This document shows, one piece after another, positions 8,956-15,708 of a stretch of 16,723 nucleotides of DNA (its first letter is position 1; the number at the start of each line of letters is the position of its first letter). This DNA is from Chloroflexota bacterium (lineage in GTDB: Bacteria > Chloroflexota > Dormibacteria > Dormibacterales > Dormibacteraceae), in NCBI GenBank assembly GCA_005880175.1, contig VBJR01000111.1:13165-29887 (forward strand). The letters run 5' to 3'. Under the pieces are notes generated by a model, which was not told the origin of the DNA, made no database searches, and was given only the letters and a program-made list of their open reading frames with translations. The position numbers and the translations under genes were made by a program.

Positions 8956-10430
8956 GCGACGTGCCGCCCGCGCAGGACAGCCGCCGCCTCGACCAGGTCG
9001 TCGTACTTGGCGTTGGCGCAGGAGCCGATGAAGACCTGGTCCACGCGGCTGCCGGCCACCTCGCGGAGCGGCCGCACGGTGTCCACCGTGTGCGGGCAGG
9101 AGACCATCGGCTCCAGCGCGGCCGCGTCCACCTCGACGACGCGCTCGTACGCCGCGTCCGGACCGGGGTGCACCTCCCGGTACTCGCCGGGCGGCACGCC
9201 CCGCTCCGCGAGGTACTCGCGCGTCGTCGCGTCCGGCGGCACGTACGCGTTCTTGGCGCCCAGCTCCATCGCCAGGTTGCACAGCGTCATGCGCTCGGAG
9301 ACGCTCAGGCCCCGGACGTGGCCGCCGTGGAACTCGACCGACAGGTACGTCGCGCCGTCCGCCGTGAGGTCGCCGATCAGCCGCAGCATCAGGTCCTTCG
9401 CGGTGACGCCGGGCGCGAACGTCCCCTCGATCTCCACCCGCAGCGAGGCCGGCACGCGCATCCAGAGGCTGCCGGTGACCCACGTCGCCGTGACCTCGCT
9501 GAAGCCGACGCCGGTCCCGAACGCGCCCAGCGCGCCGTAGATCGTCGAGTGGGAGTCGGTGCCGATCACGACCATGCCGGGCCGGATGTCGCCGTTCTCC
9601 ATCAGCACCGTGTGCGCGATGCCGGCCTCGACGTCGTGGAAGCGCCGGATGCCCTTGCGCGCCGCGAACTCGCGGCACAGGCGCTGGTCCGCCGCCGTCT
9701 TCGACGTGCGGGCAGGCGAGATGTGGTCCATCACCATCGCGATCCGATCGGGGTCGTACAGGTCGTCCCGGCCCAGCCGCTCCAGCGCGCGGATGCACCG
9801 CCAGCTCGCCGAGTGGCTCATCACGAGGTCCGGAGAGACGTCCAGGACCTCGCCGGCCAGCCCGCCGAGCACCTGCTCGGCGAACGTTCTCCCCCGCCCG
9901 GTCGCACCCTCCTCCCGCGCGGGGGAGCGTCCGGCTGCGGGGGCCGACCGGAGGTACGGGATCAGACCGCCCGCCTCCAGGATCCGCCGCAGGCTGTCCG
10001 GGTACGGCGGGAACGGGTACCGCGCTCCCCCCACCTCGACGAAGCCGCCCGCCACGTCCACCCGCACGTCGTCGCCGTCCCCCGCCGCCGCGACCGCGGC
10101 CGGGCACTCCACCGCCAGGAGCCCGGTGTTGATCGCGTTGCGGAAGAAGACACGCGAGAAGGAGGCGGCCACCACGGCGCCGATGCCGGCGCCGACCAGG
10201 CACGAGGCCGCCTGCTCGCGCGCGCTGCCGCAGCCGAAGTTGCGCCCGGCCACGATCACGCGCGCGGCCCGCAGGCGCTCCTGCACCTCCGGCCCCAGCG
10301 GCTCGAACGCGTGCTCGGCCAGCTCCTTCGGGTCGATGCTGACCAGGTACCGGCCGGGGATGATCACGTCGGTGTTCACGCCGTCGCCGAACCGGATGCA
10401 GCGGCCGCCGGTCGTCTCGCTCGCGCTCAC
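8757..10430 (-). CDS. Fused small-large subunit isopropylmalate-isomerase-type hydratase with chimeric tail
   Basis: A 557-residue fusion in the order small (LeuD-like, about 1-162), linker (163-181), large (LeuC-like, 182-557). This is the reverse of classical aconitase, where the swivel domain is C-terminal. The small part has VNTDVIIPGRYL (18-29), AGRNFGCGSAREQA (61-74), close to the normal GCGSSREHA loop, and SRVFFRNAINTGLLAVECP. The large part has MDHISPA (234-240), AGIAHTV, GTDSHSTIYGALGAFGTG (290-307) and SVEFHGG. The first cluster cysteine is present as Cys471 in IGSCANAKYDDL. The next block, normally about 35 residues with a PASR motif, is absent, and the second and third cluster cysteines are replaced by Ala and Asn within the tail shared with the neighbouring gene. 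As written it could not hold a normal cluster. GTG start at 10430 shares GTGA with the upstream gene's stop. Confidence 0.88.
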   Translation of the reverse strand: MSASETTGGRCIRFGDGVNTDVIIPGRYLVSIDPKELAEHAFEPLGPEVQERLRAARVIVAGRNFGCGSAREQAASCLVGAGIGAVVAASFSRVFFRNAINTGLLAVECPAAVAAAGDGDDVRVDVAGGFVEVGGARYPFPPYPDSLRRILEAGGLIPYLRSAPAAGRSPAREEGATGRGRTFAEQVLGGLAGEVLDVSPDLVMSHSASWRCIRALERLGRDDLYDPDRIAMVMDHISPARTSKTAADQRLCREFAARKGIRRFHDVEAGIAHTVLMENGDIRPGMVVIGTDSHSTIYGALGAFGTGVGFSEVTATWVTGSLWMRVPASLRVEIEGTFAPGVTAKDLMLRLIGDLTADGATYLSVEFHGGHVRGLSVSERMTLCNLAMELGAKNAYVPPDATTREYLAERGVPPGEYREVHPGPDAAYERVVEVDAAALEPMVSCPHTVDTVRPLREVAGSRVDQVFIGSCANAKYDDLVEAAAVLRGRHVAPPSAGSNQAINMGALAADETMISTHARNFPGRNGSPEARMYLASALTVTASAVAGRVADPRELLA

Positions 10431-11509
10431 GGCGTCGTCTCCTCCAGGAACCACTCCGTCGGCACCTCGCGGCCGAGCCCCAGCTCCTCGGCGCGGCGCA
10501 GCACGCCGGCGCCCACCGCGGCGAACTGCAGGCCCATGCCCGTGTTGTTGGCGAAGACGGTGACCTGGTCCGTGCCCGTGCGGCCGCCGCACCTGCCGGC
10601 CAGGAGCTCGCCGAGCTCGTGGATGTCCTCCCACGCGTGCACGCCCCGCTGGACCGGGCCCAGGATGTCCACCTGGTCGTCGTGGTGGACCTGCTCCCTG
10701 GAGAGCACGACGACCACGTCGGCCCGGACGAACGTGGCGTCGTCCAGCTCGCGGCGGACCGGCCGGGTGCCGTCGGGCGACGTGATCGCGGTCACGTGCG
10801 TGCCGGGCTCCAGCCAGGTCCCGTCGAAGCAGGGGTCCACGGTCGCCGTGGCGCAGGTCACGACCTGGCAGCCGCGGACGGCGTCCTGGGGCTCCGGCAC
10901 GGCGACCACCCGCCGGCCGGTGCGCGCGGTCCAGTGCTCCGCGAACGCCTCGCGGTGGGCGGGCGTGGGGCTGTAGACCCGGATCTCCTCGACCTCGGGC
11001 CGGACCAGCAGCAGGTACTCGAGGTGGGACGAGGCCTGCCAGCCGGAGCCGAACAGGCCGGCGACCCGGACACGCGCGTTCGCCAGCTCGCGGATGCCCA
11101 GGGCCGACGTGGCGCCGACCCGCAGCCGCTGGAGGTGGCTGTCGTGGAGCACCGCCAGCGGCTCCAGCGTCCGGAGGCTGAACAGCACGACCAGCCCGAC
11201 GAAGCGCTCGCCCGGCGCCACGGGCAGCAGGCGGCGCCGGCGGCCGCCGTTGGGCAGCGCCTCCAGGCCGGCCATGTCGGACGTGACCCGCAGCGCCCAC
11301 ACGCCGGACGACAGGTTGCCGCCCTCCTGGGACTTGAACCGGAACCGGAAGCCGGGGTGGTCCTCGTCCTCGACCGGGAAGAACGTGTGGTTGCGGGGCC
11401 GGTTCGCGGCCAGCCCGCAGGCGTGCTCGGCGTAGGCCACCTCCAGGTCGCGGAGGCAGTCCTCCAGCCGGGTCACCTGCGCGATGTCGTCGTTGCTCAG
11501 GATGCGCAG
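10427..11509 (-). CDS. Ornithine cyclodeaminase / mu-crystallin family protein
   Basis: An NAD(P)-dependent enzyme of the OCD/mu-crystallin family, whose members include ornithine and lysine cyclodeaminases, alanine dehydrogenases, and ketimine or opine-type imine reductases. The nucleotide-binding motif is VAGLFGSGWQASSHL, preceded by RVGATSALGIRELA (usual form RTGA.SA.A...L). The conventional start is GTG 11476, but the frame upstream reads MRILSNDDIAQV if initiated at CTG 11509, which is the expected family N-terminus. An SD-like AAGGGGGG ends 8 bases before that CTG. I therefore give 360 residues from 11509; from GTG 11476 it is 349. The gene overlaps the preceding creatinase-like gene by 13 bases under this start and ends in GTGA with the fused hydratase. 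The substrate is not determinable; the usual substrate Lys in the GVK motif region appears to be Arg (ALRVTSDM). Confidence 0.87.
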   Translation of the reverse strand: MRILSNDDIAQVTRLEDCLRDLEVAYAEHACGLAANRPRNHTFFPVEDEDHPGFRFRFKSQEGGNLSSGVWALRVTSDMAGLEALPNGGRRRRLLPVAPGERFVGLVVLFSLRTLEPLAVLHDSHLQRLRVGATSALGIRELANARVRVAGLFGSGWQASSHLEYLLLVRPEVEEIRVYSPTPAHREAFAEHWTARTGRRVVAVPEPQDAVRGCQVVTCATATVDPCFDGTWLEPGTHVTAITSPDGTRPVRRELDDATFVRADVVVVLSREQVHHDDQVDILGPVQRGVHAWEDIHELGELLAGRCGGRTGTDQVTVFANNTGMGLQFAAVGAGVLRRAEELGLGREVPTEWFLEETTP

Positions 11510-12486
11510 AGCTCGATCCCCCCTTCGGTGATCACGTAGGTGGCGGCGGCGACGATCCGGCCCCCGTCGGGCCCATCGCCGGACACCCGGAGCGCCGCCA
11601 CCTCGCCGGCGCGGAAGGGCGCGTCCAGGTCCTCGGGCGGCCGGTGGTCGCCGCTCGTCTCGAGATCCGGGTGCCGCAGCACGTCCACGTGCCAGCCGGG
11701 CGCCGCGCCGCGCATCCGCGAGCGGGAGACGCCGGCCCGCAGTCCGGCCGCGGCGGCGCCGTACGCCGCGGCCAGGGCCGGCTGGTCGGGCACCGTCCGC
11801 GCCGCGAGCGCCCAGCAGTCGAGGACCTGCGCCCGGACCTCCAGCGCGAGCCCGCCGGCCGGGCCCGGGTCACAGTCGATCAGGAGGTCGGTCGCCCCGG
11901 CGCCCCGGCCGGCCAGCTCCGCCCTCCCCAGCCGTTCGTTCCGGGCCACGCCGTCCCCGGCGACGGCGGCCGCGAGGGCGGCACCCGCGACCCGGGCGGC
12001 GCGGCGCAGCAGCGCGAGCTCCGACTCGTCCGGCCGCAGCCGCTGGTCGCGCACCAGGTCGCCCAGGTCGCGCGGCTCGCGGCCCCCCAGTCGCTCCAGC
12101 AGCGGCGCCGGCCACCACTCCCGGGCCACGACGCCGGCCGGCCCGGGGCCGGCCTCCGCCAGCCAGTCGCCGATCAGGCCAGCCAGGTCCGGGCCGCTCC
12201 TGACGTCGCGTACAGAGGACGTCGCCCGCATCCACGGCTGGACGCGCGACGACAGCTTCGTCAGGAACGCGGGCTCGCCCTCGGCCGGCACGGCCAGGAC
12301 GCCCTCGTTCCAGTAGATGCAGAGGTTGGTCAGGTACGCGACGTCGCCGGACCGGGAGACGTCGCCGTAGATGAGCGCGGCGGCCACGCCGGCGGCCCGC
12401 AGCCGCGCCTGGAGGGCCCGCACGCGGCGGGCCAGCTCGGCCGCGGTCAGCTCCGCCGGGTCGAGCCGGACCAGGCCCCGCTTCAC
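11497..12486 (-). CDS. Creatinase/M24-fold protein, degenerate catalytic domain
   Basis: A 329-residue protein with a creatinase-type N-terminal domain (about 1-150: RRVRALQARLRAAGVAAALI, then VAYLTNLCIYWNEGVLAVP) and a shortened, diverged pita-bread C-terminal half. The helix LRPDESELALLRRAARVAGAAL matches the region linking the two domains. The metal-binding set of aminopeptidase P (Asp, Asp, His, Glu, Glu) cannot be found; for example the GHGIG motif is missing and the final strand reads VAAATYVITEGGIEL without the usual acidic ligand. It may be a non-catalytic partner of the adjacent, fuller M24 protein, or a divergent amidinohydrolase. GTG start at 12486 shares GTGA with the stop of that gene, which points to coupled expression. 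Confidence 0.75.
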   Translation of the reverse strand: MKRGLVRLDPAELTAAELARRVRALQARLRAAGVAAALIYGDVSRSGDVAYLTNLCIYWNEGVLAVPAEGEPAFLTKLSSRVQPWMRATSSVRDVRSGPDLAGLIGDWLAEAGPGPAGVVAREWWPAPLLERLGGREPRDLGDLVRDQRLRPDESELALLRRAARVAGAALAAAVAGDGVARNERLGRAELAGRGAGATDLLIDCDPGPAGGLALEVRAQVLDCWALAARTVPDQPALAAAYGAAAAGLRAGVSRSRMRGAAPGWHVDVLRHPDLETSGDHRPPEDLDAPFRAGEVAALRVSGDGPDGGRIVAAATYVITEGGIELCAS

Positions 12487-13619
12487 GGCTCCACCTCCCA
12501 GAGCCGCCGCTCGGTGCGCAGCAGCGGCTCGTGGCCGGCCGCCGTGACGATCACGGGGTCGCCGAGCACGTGGTAGCCGGCCAGCGGGGTGAACGTGTTC
12601 GGGTGCACGATCACGACGGCGCCCTCCTCCAGGACCGTCTCCTCGCCCTCGACGATCGGGGGCGCCTCGTCCGGGTGCAGCCCGTGACCGTGCCCGCGCA
12701 CGCGGGTGTACCGGCTGGTCGTGTACTCGCCCAGCCCGTGCCGCCGGAAGACGTCGTTCTGGGCCATGGCCACGTCGTGAGCGGTGACACCGGACCGGAC
12801 CGCGCCGAGGCCCGCCTCCAGCGCCTCCGCGAACAGCGCGAACGACCGCCGCTGCCCGTGGCCGGCTGGGCCCAGGACCGCAGAGCGGCAGATCTGGGCG
12901 TAGTAGCCGCCGAGCCGCGGCGTGAGCTCGGTGCGCACCATGTCGCCGGGTCCGAGCCGGCGCGGGCCGGGGGGCGTCATGCCGCGGACGTCGTCGCCGC
13001 CGGAGGCGATCAGCATGAAGTTGTCCTCGGCGCCGCCCCGCCGGAGCTCCGCCTCGACGGCGGCGACCACCTCGTACTCGGCCAGCCCGGCCCGGAGGCA
13101 GGCCACGAACGCCTCCCACCCGGCGTCGCAGACGGCCGCGGCGGCGCGGACGCGCTCGTGCTCCCAGGGCGACTTGACGAGCTCGACCAGGCTCATCAGC
13201 CGGGTGGCGGAGACGATCTCGACGCCGTCGAGGCCGGCCCGGAGCGGCTCCAGCAGCGCGGCCGGCAGCAGCTCCAGGTGGGCGACGCCCAGGCGGGCCG
13301 GCCGGCCGGCGGCGATCGCGGCCGCCACGCCGCGGCCGGCGAGCGGACGCACGTCCGCGACCCAGCCGGCCGCCGCCACGCCGGCCGCGTCCGCGGCGCC
13401 GGCCACGAACGCCAGCGGGTCACCGGCCAGCGGCAGGTACGCGAACGCGAAGCTGGCACGGACGCCGGCGCCGGCGAGGTAGTGGACGTGCTCGCGCCGC
13501 CAGCCGGGCGCGAAGGCGAGCAGGCCGTCGAGCGAGGCGTCGTGCATCGCGTGCCGCAGCCGCCGGTAGCGCAGCTCGCGCTCAGTCCGCGGCGGCGCAT
13601 GACGAGTCGCCGAGGTCAA
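12483..13619 (-). CDS. Creatinase/Xaa-Pro peptidase (M24) family protein with altered metal site
   Basis: A 378-residue two-domain M24-fold protein, first gene of the operon. TTG at 13619 is chosen because GAGGGGAGGG lies 6 bases upstream; ATG 13649 would add ten residues. The N-terminal creatinase domain carries DGLLAFAPGWRREHVHYLAG, and the catalytic half begins near SPWEHERVRAAAAVCDAG. Metal ligands of the family are replaced: the first Asp is Glu (VRTELTP), the second Asp is Gln (YAQICR), the first Glu is His (VIVHPNTF) and the last Glu is Gly (LGDPVIVT). The histidine motif GHGHGLHPDEAP is kept. Creatinase itself uses this fold without metal, so a metal-independent C-N hydrolase is more likely than a prolyl peptidase. 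Substrate unknown. Confidence 0.85.
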   Translation of the reverse strand: MTSATRHAPPRTERELRYRRLRHAMHDASLDGLLAFAPGWRREHVHYLAGAGVRASFAFAYLPLAGDPLAFVAGAADAAGVAAAGWVADVRPLAGRGVAAAIAAGRPARLGVAHLELLPAALLEPLRAGLDGVEIVSATRLMSLVELVKSPWEHERVRAAAAVCDAGWEAFVACLRAGLAEYEVVAAVEAELRRGGAEDNFMLIASGGDDVRGMTPPGPRRLGPGDMVRTELTPRLGGYYAQICRSAVLGPAGHGQRRSFALFAEALEAGLGAVRSGVTAHDVAMAQNDVFRRHGLGEYTTSRYTRVRGHGHGLHPDEAPPIVEGEETVLEEGAVVIVHPNTFTPLAGYHVLGDPVIVTAAGHEPLLRTERRLWEVEP

Positions 13620-13738
13620 CCCTTGCCCTCCCCTCGCGACAGTGCGCATGGGTGACGCCTGTCGCTTCGTCGATGATAGCCGGCGCCCGCCCGCCAGCAC
13701 GTTCCGGGTCCTCGATGGGGGTTGCATACTAGTACGCT
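13620..13738. promoter_or_regulatory. Divergent promoter region between M24 operon and selenoprotein gene
   Basis: This 119-base gap drives two divergent units. On the - strand GAGGGGAGGG (13635-13626) is a good ribosome-binding site for the TTG start at 13619. On the + strand CATACT (13725-13730) could be a -10 box, with a weak TTCCGG (13702-13707) 17 bases upstream; it would place transcription start almost on ATG 13739, implying a leaderless selenoprotein message. The sequence TAGTACGCT (13730-13738) directly precedes the ATG and recurs before the BNR gene. All of this is inference from spacing. Confidence 0.4.
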
Positions 13739-15391
13739 ATGGACGGGCTACTCATCGACCCCACCTCGTCGGCCGCCGGTGGACGGTTCTCGCTCGCGCC
13801 GCGCCGGTTCCGGGACCTCGACGGCAGGACCGTCGGGCTGCTGGACAGCAGCAAGTACAACTCCGACAACCTGCTGGACGGGATCGGCGACCTCCTCACG
13901 GAGCGCTACCACGTGAAGGAAGTGGTCCGGCGCCGCAAGTCGTACTTCGGGCGCCCGATGGAGCGGGAGCTCGCCGAGGAGATGGCCGCCAGCTGCGACG
14001 TGGTGATCACCGCCATCGGCGATTGAGGGTCCTGTAGTGCGGCCAGTGTGGCCGATGGAATCCTCCTCGAGACGCTCGGCGTCCAGGCGGCGTCGATCGT
14101 CACCGACGCGTTCACGTTGAGCAGCGACGCGATGGCCCGGACCCGGGGGGCGGCGGGCTACCGCTACGCGATGGTCCCCCACCCCCTCAGCAGCCTGAGC
14201 CGCGACGAGTGCCGCGAGCGCGCGCGTGACGTGCTCCCCGAGGTGCTGGCGATCCTCGGCCTGGCCGAGGGCGCGGGACCGGCCGTACCGGCGCCCTCCG
14301 CCGCCGCCACCGGGGACGGGACGGACCGCGTCTCGGTGGCCGACCTCACGGCCGACCGCGTGCGCGACCTCCAGCGCCTGATCGAGTTCTCCTACCAGGA
14401 GGGCTGGACCGACGGGCTCCCGGTGGTGCCGGTCACGGCGGAGACGGTCCGCGACTTCCTGCGGCACACGAGCCGCGCGCCGGACGAGGTGGCGGCGACG
14501 GTCGCCCACCTGGGCCGCGTGTGCACCGTCGAGGCGGCCGCCGTCGCCGCCGCGATGGCCGGCTGCCGGCCCGAGCACTTCCCGGTGGTCCTGGCCGCCA
14601 TCGAGAGCATGCAGCCGAGCGTCACCACCGGACTGCTCCAGAGCACGACCGGCCAGTGCCAGCTCGTGATCGTCAACGGCCCGGCGCGCGGTCGGCTCGG
14701 CTTCAACGGCGCCGGCAACGTGTTCGGCCCCGGCTTCCGGGCCAACGCCACGGTGGGCCGCGCGATCCGCCTGATCGTCCTGAACGCGTTCGGCATCCGC
14801 CCGCACGAGTTCGACCAGGCCTGCCAGGGCACGCCGGCCAAGTACAGCTTCTGCATCGCCGAGAACGAGGAGGCGAGCCCCTGGGAGCCGCTCCACGTCG
14901 AGCGCGGATTCCCGGCGGACGCGAGCGTGGTGACGACGCACTTCGCCCGCAGCACGCTGCACGTCGAGAACCGGATCAGCAGCCGGCCGGAGGAGGTCCT
15001 GCTCACCATCGCCGACTCCATGTCGTACGGCGGCGGCTGGCAGGCCGGCCGCGGCTACACGGTGGTCATGGGCCCGGAGCACGCGCAGCTGCTGGCCCGC
15101 AACGGCTGGACCAAGCGCCGGGCGAAGGAGTTCCTCTGGGAGCACTGGGGACGGCGGCGGGGCGACCTGCGCCGGCTCGGCCTGTACCACGAGATGGGCG
15201 ACGGGACGGACCCGCTGTCGGGCACGGGCGCGAACCCGGACGGCAGCGACGACGAGTTCCTGCGGTTCGGCGAGTCGCCCGACTCGATGCTGCTGGTGGT
15301 CGCCGGGGCCAACAACGCCGGGGTCTCGACGGTCATCCCGACGGTGCGGGCGCTGTTCCACTCCCAGGCGATCGAGGAGGGACCCGCCTAG
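13739..15391 (+). CDS. UGSC-family selenoprotein fused to a large C-terminal domain; in-frame TGA read as selenocysteine
   Basis: The frame opens at ATG 13739, meets TGA at 14024-14026 and continues in the same phase to TAG 15389-15391: 550 residues with Sec at 96. Before the TGA the protein has GLLIDPT, LDSSKYNSDNLLDGIGDLL, RRRKSYFGRPM and CDVVITAIGD; after it come GSC, then SAASVADGILLETLG, ASIVTDAF and MVPHPLSSLS. This is the UGSC-motif (seleno)protein family, in which the U of U-G-S-C is selenocysteine or cysteine. A GC-rich hairpin at 14040-14054 can serve as the SECIS. The UGSC domain ends near residue 175. After an Ala/Pro linker, residues about 206-550 are a second domain with YQEGWTDGLPVVPVT (219-233), NGAGNVFGPGFRANATVGRA and KYSFCIAENEEASPWEPLHV; its function is unknown to me. 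Biochemical function of UGSC proteins is not established; a selenol redox or transfer role is inferred. Automated callers would split it at the TGA (second piece from GTG 14048). Confidence 0.9.
14024..14026 (+). other. Selenocysteine codon (recoded TGA)
   Basis: The TGA is in frame with conserved family sequence on both sides and falls exactly at the first position of the U-G-S-C motif. Both flanking reading frames have the same phase (13739 and 14048 differ by a multiple of 3). It needs SelA, SelB, SelC and SelD elsewhere in the genome; none is in this window. Confidence 0.9.
14027..14063 (+). promoter_or_regulatory. Candidate bacterial SECIS element
   Basis: Immediately 3' of the TGA, CGGCC (14040-14044) pairs perfectly with GGCCG (14050-14054) around a 5-base loop AGTGT. 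The loop starts 18 bases after the TGA and has G at its second position. Weaker pairing of GG (14028-14029) with CC (14062-14063) could extend the stem. As I recall the bacterial SECIS model, it asks for a loop about 16-37 bases from the UGA and a G in the first two loop positions, and this fits. The hairpin lies inside coding sequence, as expected in bacteria. Confidence 0.65.
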
Positions 15392-15708
15392 GGAGCTGCT
15401 GAACGTCGGGGCAGCCCTGGAGACCGGGCGATGAAGGCCCGTCAGAGGCAGCTGACCGGCCGGGGCTCCGCTCGCGGCGTGCTTCCAGGCTCCGCCCTCA
15501 CCACCCGTCCCGGCTTGCCATGAGGAAGACAGGGTGTCGATACTTGCACGCCTCCAGAGGTGGGGATACGTTGAAGTTCCGATACTTCAACCTCTCCCCG
15601 GACGCATCCGGGACGGCAGCGGCGCACCCGCGACCATCGGGAGGGCGGCGCGTTTGAGACGGGATCCGAGACTGCGGATGAGACGGGGTCCGGCCGACGG
15701 TCTGGACC
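15392..15708. promoter_or_regulatory. 317-base intergenic region with inverted and direct repeats
   Basis: No supported gene is seen here. It contains an inverted repeat GTTGAAGT (15570-15577) / ACTTCAAC (15584-15591) with a 6-base spacer, flanked by GGGG (15562-15565) and CCCC (15596-15599) that extend the stem across a 4x4 internal loop. CGATACTT occurs twice, 42 bases apart (15538-15545 and 15580-15587). TGAGACGGGATCCG (15655-15668) is repeated with one change at 15679-15692. These could be regulator-binding sites for the membrane-protein gene or a structured RNA or terminator; there is no T-tract. Confidence 0.35.
15570..15591. repeat. 8-bp perfect inverted repeat, possible operator or hairpin
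   Basis: GTTGAAGT and ACTTCAAC are exact reverse complements separated by TCCGAT. It is AT-richer than the surrounding DNA, which is unusual in this window and suggests a protein-binding site. It lies about 120 bases upstream of the membrane-protein start. Confidence 0.5.

Noticed and set aside
7013..10430. Standard leucine-biosynthesis leuCD genes
   Set aside because: Cluster ligands are missing, one copy is a reversed fusion, and no leuA or leuB is nearby; the context is an importer and hydrolase cluster. Gene symbols leuC and leuD were therefore withheld.
13739..14026. A complete 95-residue protein ending at TGA
   Set aside because: It would stop immediately before the GSC of the family motif and lack half of the conserved domain. 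Read-through explains both pieces.
14048..15391. An independent 447-residue gene starting at GTG 14048
   Set aside because: Its first 70 residues are the second half of the UGSC domain and are in phase with the preceding frame, so this start is a product of treating TGA as stop.
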